Source of the DNA: Stenocarpella maydis
Lineage: Eukaryota; Ascomycota; Sordariomycetes; Diaporthales; Diaporthaceae
Direction: 5' to 3'
Assembly: GCA_002270565.1 (NCBI GenBank)
Contig: NQMI01000039.1
Span: 186,930-250,929 of the forward strand
DNA: 64,000 bases
Part shown: piece after piece, positions 43,720 through 54,198 of the stretch
How positions within the stretch are numbered: the first letter of the stretch is position 1
Layout of the letters: every line of letters starts with the position of its first letter
Translations under genes and position numbers: made by a program
The notes under the pieces: model-generated
What the model saw: the letters and a program-made list of their open reading frames with translations, nothing else
The model's database searches: none
What the model was told of the DNA's origin: nothing

Positions 43720-46700
43720 CTAAGGGTTCGGCGTGGGGTCGCGGCTGCGGGCGGTGCTGCCCTCTCTCCCCCTCCCCATGAAGGAACGCCGAGCGAAGGT
43801 CGACCTAGGGCTGCCTGGCGTCAGGCTGCCGCCGCCGTTGGCTTCGGATGATACGAACGTGCTCTTCACCACAACGTTGCCTTCGCCAACCCTGATCGTC
43901 TTTTCACTCACAGAAGGCGAGTCGTCAAGAGGGAAAAACTGTTCGCCCAAGTCCTCATCGCTTCTGAGGGTGTGGTTCTCCTTGGCTTGGATGGAGAAGG
44001 CGGCGTCAGCGGTGCAGGTACACTTGAATGTCTCCCCAAACGTGAATACCCCTCCCGAGGCCTTGTGGTGTTTGGTCTTGCCGATGGTTTTATTCTTTGG
44101 CATTGTCTGCTGGACGACAATGAACAGGTCCGTGGACGGCGGGAAGCCTGCAGCAGAAACAATAGTGAACGTCGCGGTGCCAGCTCCCGGCCCAGGCATC
44201 ACCGCACTGTGTGTAGACGCCGCGCCGAAGCTCTTCGTGCGGCCGTGGTGTCCATTGCTGGCTCCAAGGGCCTGTTGTGGCGAGGCATCGGGTGAGATAT
44301 CATGATCGGACAATTCAAGGCCAGTCGATCGCTTGAGCCCACCAGGTGTCGCGTCAGCACCGTTGATGACCACGGGTGACTCCTGGAGGCCAGCGGACGG
44401 TGATTCTGGAATAACATCATCATCTTTCTTCCAGCCCGTCAAGCCCCGCTTCATAAAAGAGGCTCCTTTACCAATTCCGTGCACAATGCCTGTGGCGCCT
44501 TTGATAGGTGCGCCAGCAACACCAGTAACAATCCTGCCCGGTGCAGCGAATGTACCGGAGAAGGTTGATGAGCCTTGTCGGGTTCTCGTTACGTAGTCTG
44601 GACGGAACAGCAGACGTAGCCTCAGTACACCTGATTTACCGTCCAGAATAAGCTTGACCTCCTGTGCCTTGAAGGGGTCCAGCGACTCCAGGTTGATGGC
44701 AGCGCCGCCGAGGTAATCAGGCTTGTCTGCAAAGTCCCAATCCATCACCCTGACATTGAAGTCGGCAGCAGTTCGAGAGGGAATCGGCACCTCAAAGAAC
44801 TCGTTCCATGCTGGGTGGAGCGTCTTCTTCTGGACCTTGGTCTTGAACACCTCTCGGCCGTTCAGCTCGAACTTGCAGTAAGGGTCGCTCTTTCCGTTGG
44901 AGTCTGCGGAAGGCAGCTCAGCAGCATCCAGTACGTCGACCCTAAGGTTGCCCATATTGTTGATGCTCTCGCTGGGGTCCAGTTGCATCTTCACCGGGAC
45001 ATACTTGAGGCTGACTTTCACCGAGCTTGGTCTTCCATCCTCGTTCTTCATTATCAGCGTGGTGGGATTGTTCTGGAGGGTCGTCAGCATTAGAACGTCT
45101 CGACAGCACAGCAATAAACTTACCAAGCACTGCTTCAGGGTGTCAAGCGTATTGCCTGACAGGCGAGCCAGTGTGCCATCCTTGTCGTCGTCGCCGTGCT
45201 TGCCGCCCTTCTCGCGGACCTTGATCGTCAACTTGGAGAATTCCAACTCGCGAATGAAGCAATCCCCAATTTCGTCGAATTTGTTGGACTTGTGTTTGGC
45301 GGTCGACGACACATAAGAGGGGAATGCCATGTCATCCACATATACCTCGATATGGGCATGACTCTCTGGCAATTCTGCTTCCATGAGTTTGAATATGATG
45401 AGACCGGAGTCGTACTTGACAAGCTCTTGAGGAGTGAGATGGACCTTCGGCGGGTGCCTCTCTTCCCTTGACTTCCGAGGGAAGCTAGGAGAAACAGGCG
45501 TGATAGGCGACTTGGGCGGCGTTGCATCCTTGCCTTTCTCTCCGTCGACAGGTGCGCCCAGTGAGGATGAGAACTTCCCGGCATCTCCAGAGCGTGGCAC
45601 ATCGAGTGACTTCTTCGCGTCTCCGTTCTGAGGTGCTGCGGGCGTGCCAGCCTTCTCCTCCTCCTCTTCGTCTTCAGGATCGGCAACATTCAGGGTGGGA
45701 TAGAATGCGACAGTATAATCGAGCAACCCTTTCGGAACACCCTTGCCGCGCATTCGAAGGCCGTCTTCCCGAGGCGCTTTCTTATCATGGACCAGATATT
45801 CACCAGTCTCATCCTGTGATATGAACTCGCTTGCAGAAAGCTCAATGAGGCCAAGGCTTCGGTGTTTACCCATCTTCTCGAAATCCATGACCTCGACCGA
45901 CAGCTTGTCACGGGCAGAATGTACGGGAATATAGAGAATCTCGTCCCAAACTGGATCCAAGGTGTTGCGGTGATGCACTGTACGTCCCCGCTCGATGCCA
46001 GATACCAGAACACGCACATACGGATCAGACTTGCCCATAGCTTCGAGGTTGCGCAGGTTTTTAGCGCTCTTAAAATGGAAGCGCATCACACCGATTGGCG
46101 TCTGGTAACCTCCCGTCCCTGCAACAACCCCGGACAAGGCCACCGGTTTCCATTGAGCCTGCATCTTCACTCGGCCTGTCGGTGTCTGCGCGAGATTATA
46201 CCAGTCTTGTCCCTTGGCCATCAGTTCAAGCATATCATCTAGCTTGATCTGGTAGGTCCCCAGGATTTGGTCTCCAGCTAGCTCGCGGTCGTCCTTGATT
46301 GCGACGCCGAGTTTGGCATTCTTGCGGTCTGTGATAAGTATCTCTTTGGAGCCATTGTCCCAGATTGGGTTATTGGTCCTCTTCAGCTTTTTCGTGGTAT
46401 GAACCTCTTTTCCGTTTAGAAGGAGGTGCGCGTATGGGTTCAGCTGACCGACGATACTCTTTGAGCCATCCAGATCCTTGGCTTGCTCGACGGTAAATCG
46501 CAGAATACCTGTATTCGTCTCTGGCGGCGGCTCTTCGTTTCCTTCTTCGTCCTTGGTAGATTCCAAGACCGGGAAAAAGCGAATGTCACACATGAGGACA
46601 CCGCGATCTTTGCCGGCAGACCTAATCTCCAGCCTCTGGTTCTCATGCTCATAATCCTCTTCGAGGTTCTCGAGAGCGAATGATGCAGTACCAAGATCCT

Positions 46701-48348
46701 TATCTTTGCGGAACTCGTTCCAGTCGTAGACTTCAATGTCCAAGGAGTCATGGAAGGAGGTAATAATAATATAGTGGGTCTCATTCCAACGGGGGTTGGG
46801 CGTATCCTTGACAACCTTGGTCTGTGCCAGAGGCTGTCTCTTGTTCACGGTGACCACGGCGTAGCCATCAGGGTTGCCGGAGAAGTTGTCGGGGTTCTTC
46901 AGCCCCTGGGCACCGTGTAAAGTGACCGCGACAACACCAATAGCCTGGTCAACCGGAGATCCAGCAAGCATCTTGGCGATCTCGAGAGGGAACACATTTG
47001 GCGCATACATCATCGGTGCCAAGGTGCCGTGGATCTGTTCAAGTATAAAGCTTTCCAGGCCAGGGATGAAATTGATATCGAACCCAAGAGTTTCACCACC
47101 GAGAGGCTTGCAGACGTAGTCAATGGTCGGACGGTCGAGGAAGCACATCTCGACCTTCTCGATATGCGGGAAAGGAAGCTGGAGCTTCATCTTCAGACGC
47201 ATGATGCCCGAGAAAGCCATGTCCTCAACGATGACATCGAGACCCTTGCTGATCATGGCCTTTCCGACCCTGATTTCGAGAACGACCTTAGGGTTGATCT
47301 TGTTCTTGACCTGGCGGGCCGTCATATCGGCTGTGTCGTTTGGGGTGAAGCTGAACTTCCAGTCCATCATGACCACGTCGTCGTCAGCCTTGGGATAGGT
47401 CTTTACGTGCTCCATGCGCGGTGGTTTCGAGCCGAGTGTGAACGTCTTGAGCTTCAGACTGTCGAGAAAGCCGGGGGTCGCACCACTCAAGACCTGATCC
47501 ACTGAATTGATGATGGTCTGCGCCAACACTGGCTGGTAAATGGGCCAGAACTTGACGAGGAATGAGTTGATCCACTCGAGGGATTCCGTGTCGGTCTCGA
47601 GTCGCTTGAGCGAGAGCTCACGATTGAGGTCGTCCCGGAAGTTGCGGCGCACCCGACGGATCGAGGTCCGGTAGTAAGTGGCACAGACAGCCATGATGAT
47701 GAAGACCCAGCCGAGGCCGCCTCCGAGGAGGGCTATGAACCACGAGGATATGCAAGCAAATGCGATGACGCCGGCATTGTAATACCAGTCGCCGTAGAAC
47801 TTGTCCGGGACCTTCCCCTCCAGCCAGGTCTGATGGTCAAGCAGGCTCTCACCCTCCTGGACAGACTCGACAGGCCAGCCAAACTGGGGTGCCCAGCCGG
47901 TCATAGGCCCCATCTTTGCACCGCCATCGTCTCCGTCGTCGTGTATTGTTTTTCCGTCGGCGTCTTTGGAGGTCTCGAGAACGCCGGCCTTGGAGGCTTC
48001 CGGTAGATCGTACTGTGGCTTGGTACCGTCGTCTTGGTCGGTCACAAGCGCTGCGCCTTTGGGCCTCTTGGAGTGGAAGCCCTCTGGGATAGCCTTTGGG
48101 TTTTCAGGGTTAGTAGGGGCAACGGCAGGGCGAAGACATCAGATTCGTATGCTCACTTCTCTGGCCTGTGCTCGCTTCTGTTCCGGCGTGGCATCTGGGT
48201 CAAAGGTGAAGGCTGCAACACCAGCAGCCTTGCTCTCCTCGAGCATCTTCTTCTGCGCATCGTCGGCTGACACGGTGGTCTCAGGGTTCTGTGCCGCCTC
48301 GATAGCACCCTGTTGTTTGAGCTCGGAAGCCGCCTGTTCGGTCGCCAT
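43720..48348 (-). CDS. Tricalbin-like protein: SMP lipid-transfer domain and multiple C2 domains
   Basis: Three exons, complement(join(43720..45072, 45124..48093, 48157..48348)), give 1504 residues. A hydrophobic hairpin-like stretch lies at about 167-199 (VIAFACISSWFIALLGGGLGWVFIIMAVC). An SMP domain follows at about 237-433 (WINSFLVKFWPIYQPVLAQTI ... FIPGLESFILEQIHGTLAPMMYAPNVFPLEI). C2 domains appear near 447-545, 592-690, 728-830 and 1094-1190, with a degenerate one near 955-1035 and a C2-like sheet near 1344-1450. Tricalbins tether cortical ER to the plasma membrane and move lipid. Some C2s keep the Asp pairs for Ca2+ (SDPY, DWDFADK), others do not. The 51-nt intron 45073..45123 is in frame without a stop; the intron at 48094..48156 has a textbook CTACTAAC branch point. 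Confidence 0.95.
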
Positions 48349-50873
48349 GTTGGGCGGACAACAGGGCTACGAAGTGCAGCAACACAAGGGGGGTCTCAAT
48401 TGATGCACACAAAGCTGACGAGGACGAGGCTTGGGGTTGAAATTGACTTGGTTGTCGGCGATGATGCTGGGCAGGCGACGAAGCCTGGCTGTCCCGAGCG
48501 CAAGCAGCCTGCCTTAGAGATTATGCCAAGGGGAGGGGAGATGAGCTGATATGATGGCACTAGGTAGAGGAAGGAGGAGTGATGGCAGGATGGTCGGCGC
48601 GAAGCAAAAGACGGACAGATAAGAAGGTGCTCAGGCAGCTTGCACCGACAGGTGGCACAATGTTGGAGGTTGGTGGTAAGCTCCCCGGATGTGGCAGTGC
48701 CTTGGTTGGAAGGGTCCCGCCCCAATGGTGCTCCTGTCTCGGGTCGGAATCTCCAGAAGCTCAAAGCCTGCTTTGTGTGAGACTACCAGGACTGTGTACC
48801 TAATAAGCCAGCAGAGCATAGCGGCATTGGACAGCTGCCCCTGGATGTGAGCTACGTCACGTTCGCAGAGGCGCCCAGCCGGGATTACCAGTCAAATGGC
48901 GGGTCTCCAATGTGGCTTAGTGTAGGTGGGTGGGGAATCATACTAGGTACACTAATTCAGTTGAATCAAGCTCGGGCAGGGATCATAGATGTTCTGGAAG
49001 TGTGTGGGGGTGTGTGTGTGTTGTGGTGTGTGCGCGCGCGTTGTGTTGTGTTGTCTCTTTTACACATCTAGATTTGTTTAAGAGACAGGGTTATGTGTGT
49101 GTAGGTCTAATGGTATCTAACTCTGGGTCGCCGCCCAAAGTTACTCCGAAGGAGGTCCATGCTCCGTTTTCACGCAGAAATCGTGCCAGGCGCAAATACA
49201 CTCGGTTGCCGTTCCGGGTTGGCGGGTTGGCGGGTTGGCGGGTTGGCGGAGGCCGGGATGCCGCCAAGAACCCACGACTTTGCTCAGCTCAGCTTCTCTC
49301 GGCACGCAGGCAGGACATACACTACGCACAAGATCGCGATCGATGGCTTGTTAGCCAGGGTACCATCGCCTGGCCTGCCATCATGCGCTATTTATTTACC
49401 AACTGACTGGCTGGCTTTCCAAAGGCCGCCAAGTCATACATGAGGCCTCGTTTCTGCCGAATACTCCACCAGGATTCACACTACACTTTGTGCCGACTTA
49501 ACCCACTCCCCACCAGGACCTGCCACCTGCATTCTCCGCAGACAAGCAGGGAAGCGGACTGCAGGAGCGAATAGAAGCAACAATTGGCTTTGTGCGAGTC
49601 GCACCTCTCGGAGGGCGGGGCTCGGGTGGTCTTGTCTAAGGGCCACCAGCCCGGAAAGCTTGTGTTCGGCTACCTGGGCTGCCTCGGAACGATGCGCATT
49701 ACATCATACGTATCAGCTGTATAACATGCAAAGAACCCCTCGAGAGCTACCCATTCAACCTCACCTAGGCAGACAGCCCGTCTTGGCGCTGAGGGCTGCG
49801 AGAGTGCGCTCCTATCAAACCTAGGTGTGCGGATATCTGTGGGGTCAGAAACGTGCCCTGCGTGCCTACAGGGATCATTCGTAAATGTACTAGGACAAAC
49901 GGCCATCATCAACGGCCGAGGATCCATTACTGCGACTCACCGTACTTCAGGCCCAGGAATAAGTTCTCCTCTCGGTGGGGTGAGCAGTAAACCAGGACAG
50001 GTTGGAAGACAGGCATTGAAGCACTGCTTTTTTTTTCTTCTTTTCTTTTTGATACCGAACCTTGCTCGCTTCCGATGTTGGTCATGCATGCATAAACCTG
50101 TCAGGTTTGGAGCAAGATATGCTTCAAGTTTCCATGCGGCAGGATGATTTGTCGTGCAGAAGCCCCCCAAACATAGTAATTAGGGATTGATTCCACAGAT
50201 CAACCGCCTTCATAGGCACTACATGATGGGGGTTGTGCCTACACTAAATATTATTCTAAATGTTAGAAGTCAGATTAATACCTACCTAGGTGGGTATTTA
50301 TAGTTAGAGAAACAGAGGGTGTACTAGTACATTCAGCCAACACACTCGCCAACACAACACTTATACTTAATACTCCTCTTAGCAAATTAGTCTTAGATGT
50401 GTGGGTGAGCGAATTGGGCTGGTTTGATGCTTTTTCTATGGTATGGATGATGTACCAGCGTATCCTCTCTTTCTTTATGGTTGTAAATATCTGATTTCAA
50501 GCATGATTCAAGTGTACTTGTCCTACTGTCAATGGTATATAGGTATGGGTTGATGGCCCACTGACGATCCTCACAGTCCACCTATCGGGTGTATCTCGTA
50601 CCAGGTACTAAGTACATTACATAGTCAGCTTACACGTGTAGGAATCTAACGAGCCAAGCAGCTTACTAATGCATTGTGGCGCAACGCTCTGTTCCTGCCG
50701 ATATCGATATCGACCAGCGCGCGAGTGGCTGGTTCTTTCCCAGACTTCCCATGCGCAGCTCTCAAAGACAGAACTTCCTTGCAATCGCATACGACGCCCG
50801 GCCGACATTCAACCTTGGAACAGAAAACAATACCCTCGCGCGCACCACCAGTCCCCGCCAGAATACCGTCACC
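48349..50873. promoter_or_regulatory. 2.5-kb divergent intergenic region tricalbin / U2AF35
   Basis: The stretch between the two start codons has a G-rich 8-bp repeat at 49216 and GT-rich sequence near 49007-49050. AT-rich DNA at about 50170-50400 contains CCTACCTAGGTGGG. No frame here resembles a known protein. Both promoters are presumed to lie within it. Confidence 0.4.
49216..49247. repeat. Four tandem copies of GGGTTGGC
   Basis: Four perfect 8-bp units in a row, followed by GGAGG. Each unit has a G3 and a G2 run, so the + strand could fold into a G-quadruplex. It is not the fungal telomere unit (TTAGGG). Confidence 0.9.
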
Positions 50874-51568
50874 ATGGCTCAGTACCTAGCAAGTATCTTC
50901 GGAACAGAGCAAGACAAGGTGCGTCGCCCCCCTCCCATCTCCCGTATCGCGACCTTCCAAAACTAACCGCCTCATCAAAAAAGGTCAACTGCTCGTTCTA
51001 CTACAAGATCGGCGCGTGCAGGCACGGCGACCGCTGCTCGCGCAAGCACGTCAAGCCGTCATACAGCCAGACGATCCTGATGCCGAACCTGTACCAGAAC
51101 CCAGCCTTCGACCCCAAGAACCGCATGAACGCGTCGCAGCTGCAGAACCACTTCGACGCCTTCTACGAGGACATCTGGTGCGAGATGTGCAAGTACGGCG
51201 AGCTCGAGGAGCTCGTCGTCTGCGACAACAACAACGACCACCTCATCGGCAACGTTTACGCCCGCTTCAAGTACGAGGAGTCAGCCCAGAAGGCCTGCGA
51301 CGACCTCAACTCGCGCTGGTACGCCGCCCGGCCCATCTACTGCGAGCTGTCGCCCGTGACGGACTTCCGCGAGGCCTGCTGCCGCCTCAACTCGGGCGAG
51401 GGGTGCGTCCGTGGCGGGTTCTGCAACTTCATCCACCGCAAGAACCCCTCCGAAGAGCTCGACCGAGACCTTATGCTCAGCACCAAGAAGTGGCTCAAGG
51501 AGAGCGGCGGTGCAAACCGTAGCCCCACGAGGTCCCCCAGCCCGGAGCCCACACGCAAGAGGTATTAG
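50874..51568 (+). CDS. U2 snRNP auxiliary factor small subunit (U2AF35)
   Basis: Two exons, join(50874..50918, 50984..51568), give 209 residues. The start MAQYLASIFGTEQDK is joined to VNCSFYYKIGACRHGDRCSRKH, the first CCCH zinc finger, with the classic U2AF35 intron position. A UHM-type RRM follows (NLYQNPAF ... YGELEELVVCDNNNDHLIGNVYARFKYEESAQKACDDLN, then RWYAARPIYCELSPV), and the second zinc finger is CRLNSGEGCVRGGFCNFIH. The tail is a short RS-like segment (RSPTRSPSPEP). U2AF35 reads the 3' splice-site AG during early spliceosome assembly. The protein is a little shorter than the human one (240) because the RS tail is reduced. Confidence 0.96.
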
Positions 51569-52179
51569 AGGGCCGTCGCAGGGTGCTGGTTGAGATTACA
51601 ACATCAGGTGAAGAGCGGGAGAGGGAGCGGGAGCACTCATCCGACCCTCTTTGGCTACAAACCCCGCGGGCAAGGACGATGGGGTTCGGCATGGGTGCGT
51701 CAGCAGGATGAGCCAGAGCCCAGTGTACCTATAGGCAGGCATGCACGGCACAAAAGTACTGCTTGTGAAAGTGCCGGGTTTGGGGGGGGGGGATGTTCAT
51801 TGGGTGGCGGAGAGGAGAGCGGAAGCGCATGTTTCTCAGCTTTGCGACTGGCCATGTTGCTCTGAGTGATATCACAACGGTTGGGGCGTCAGGAGTCTAT
51901 TCAATGATTTCTCCACACAAGGGTGTGCTTAAAGGGAAAAGCCCGTATCATTAATGAAGTCAATCCCATGATATATCGCTTCGACCGAGATCAACAACGT
52001 GATGCAATGTAATATTACCACCACCCCAGCTTCTGTGGAAAGGGGGCGGATGGTCGCGCCACGATATGCCCTTGCATCTCCCCTTAGTAGTCGACTCCTG
52101 GCCCGTCATCTACAAAGGTTCAACTCAATGTGCAAACCTCTTCTCACCGGCTCAAGCAAACGGTTGCGGATATGCTCGT
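51569..52179. other. Convergent 3' spacer
   Basis: The 611 bp between the stop codons of U2AF35 (+) and the OSH gene (-) include a G run near 51782-51791. No further element was recognised. Confidence 0.4.
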
Positions 52180-54198
52180 CTACTCCTTGGCGTCCAAGAA
52201 GACCTCGGTAGACCCTGTCGTATCTGATCTTCGAATTTCGGGAACATTCTTCTGCAGGTCCTCATGGAAGTCGATCAATGGACCTTCAGATGCCCTACCA
52301 GTCGATTTGAGCATCCCTGAAATCTCTCCCGTGCTCTCAATCTTTGGGTCGTCTTTGTCGTCCTTGAATTGGTGTTGTACCGGCGGCGCAGGATGGGCGG
52401 GTTCTGCAGGTGTATCATCTTGGCCGAAATCTATCAGATCATCGTGTTTCGGTTGCGGCGGTGGAGCCTCCTTCGAAGTCTCGCCCATGCTAGCCCTGGG
52501 AGGGATGGGCCGCACGGTCGCTTTCTGACCTGGTGTGATTGGATAGATGTCCAGAATTTGTCGGATTTGTGTCTTGGGGTCGCTTGGGTCACTATCGGAA
52601 CAAGTCAGCGGCAAGCTCCCTATCAGCTAGCAGTCCCGGGGGGACTCACAGCTTTGCGTTGATTATCCATTCGAGATCTTCCTCTCCTTCCTCGGAGCCA
52701 CCAGGGCCGCCCCTGACCCTTCTGAAGAGGCGAGGGTGCCACTCGACCCCTTCTTGGGCTCTCTTGGCGGCTTCATCTCTCTGCGCGTCCTCGATCTTGG
52801 TCTTCTCGTCCGTAGCGACTTCGTGGTTCCTGTCCTTTACGGCTTGCGCGGTCTTGAACCATAGCCGCTGAGACTCCTTCTCATCCTGCTCCTCTATGGG
52901 CTTGACTTGGGGAGGCGATGGCTTTGCACGGTGTGCATTGAAGAAAACATCCTTGTGGCCGGTCTGCTATGTCGTTAGAGTCCCTGTCTCATGTCCGCAT
53001 GGAGCCAATGGGAGCAGCGTATCTACCTTCAGGTTCTTGATGGCCATCTCATCACTCCAGAGGCCTGAGAACTCGTACAGCGTCTCGCCAGTCTTCTCAT
53101 TCCTAATGGTGCCGCCGATGGCATTGTACGTACCACCGACCCAGCCCTTCGTCTTGAACTCTAAGTCCGCCACAAGGCCCATCTCGGGGCACCGAACGAA
53201 GCTGTGGTCACCGAGCTCATACTTCATCTTGCCAAAGAGGATCCCTCTCGCATACATGTTCGGCTGCGTGAGGAAGCTGAGGAGTCCGGTCAGCATCAGC
53301 TTTCCTGGCCATAAGGAGACATTACACCTACTACCGCTCGCCCTTCTGAGGGTCCTTTCCCCTGTTCAGAAACGTGAGGGTCGCTGTACCCTCCATCAGA
53401 CTGGCTGCCGAGTTTCCCAGGAATTTACTCTTGGGTTTTAGACATCCGTCCACCCTGACGTGGTGCTCAGGGGCCATGTAGAAGTAGCTCGATTTCGGCG
53501 GGTGGTGAGAGGTCTGCTCGGAGATGTAGTATGCTCTTGTGTTGTCTGGGAAGTCCCAGTAGCAGGTGAAGATCTCTCCGAGGATAGGGTTCAAAGGTTT
53601 CTTAACCCCTGGAGGCCGGATATGCCAGCCGCTCAGGTAGAATTTCACGACGGATACGAATCTTTCGGTGGGATCATCCATTTTCGGGATAGGTAGTAGC
53701 ATTTCCGGGTGGCACATGAAGCTTCAAGGCGAGTGGTCAGCCAAAGTAGCTTGCTTGCTTGAGGGTCCGGGGGCTTGGTTTACTTGGTTATCCGCTCCAG
53801 CATGCTACGAGGCTCGAGTATGAATGTTGGGAGCGTGACCCGGCTCAGGTCTGCACCGGGCCTGAGCTGCGATATGATGTGGCCAAGCACTACAGTCCAG
53901 ATATATCAGCATCGACGGGTTCGGGTGTGTCCGCGCGAGGTTGACGCACCATTTCCCTGGTCGGCTTCTATGACAGTCTCGTCTTCACCTTGGTCCCCTC
54001 TGCCCTCGTCGCCGGATCCTCGGCTGCCTACGGGGAGAACGGGGAGAGGTTAGCGTTGGGTACAGCACGGCGCAGTAGGTATCACAAACGGCGGCCGGTT
54101 ACACGGGAAACAGGTCCCAAGGTAGAGGAGAATTGTAGAGTTCACGCACTAGCATTTGATGTCGCTCGTCGGCGTGCTCCAGTGACAAGCCCCATCAT
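52180..54198 (-). CDS. Oxysterol-binding protein homologue (OSH/ORP lipid transporter)
   Basis: Seven exons, complement(join(52180..52591, 52650..52963, 53027..53276, 53332..53721, 53784..53889, 53950..54027, 54150..54198)), give 532 residues. The ORD lipid-binding domain reads [39 protein letters not shown], then [24 protein letters not shown], the family signature SEQTSHHPP near residue 147, and [17 protein letters not shown]. There is no PH domain or ankyrin repeat, so it is a short, Osh6/7-type protein, which exchanges phosphatidylserine or sterol for PI4P at ER contacts. The C-terminal extension holds two LIDF motifs (near 445 and 501). The first exon (16 codons plus one base) is supported only by phase and splice sites; the start could differ. 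Confidence 0.9.

Noticed and set aside
49216..49247. Possible internal telomere repeat
   Set aside because: Unit GGGTTGGC is not the fungal telomere unit and the flanks are ordinary unique sequence.
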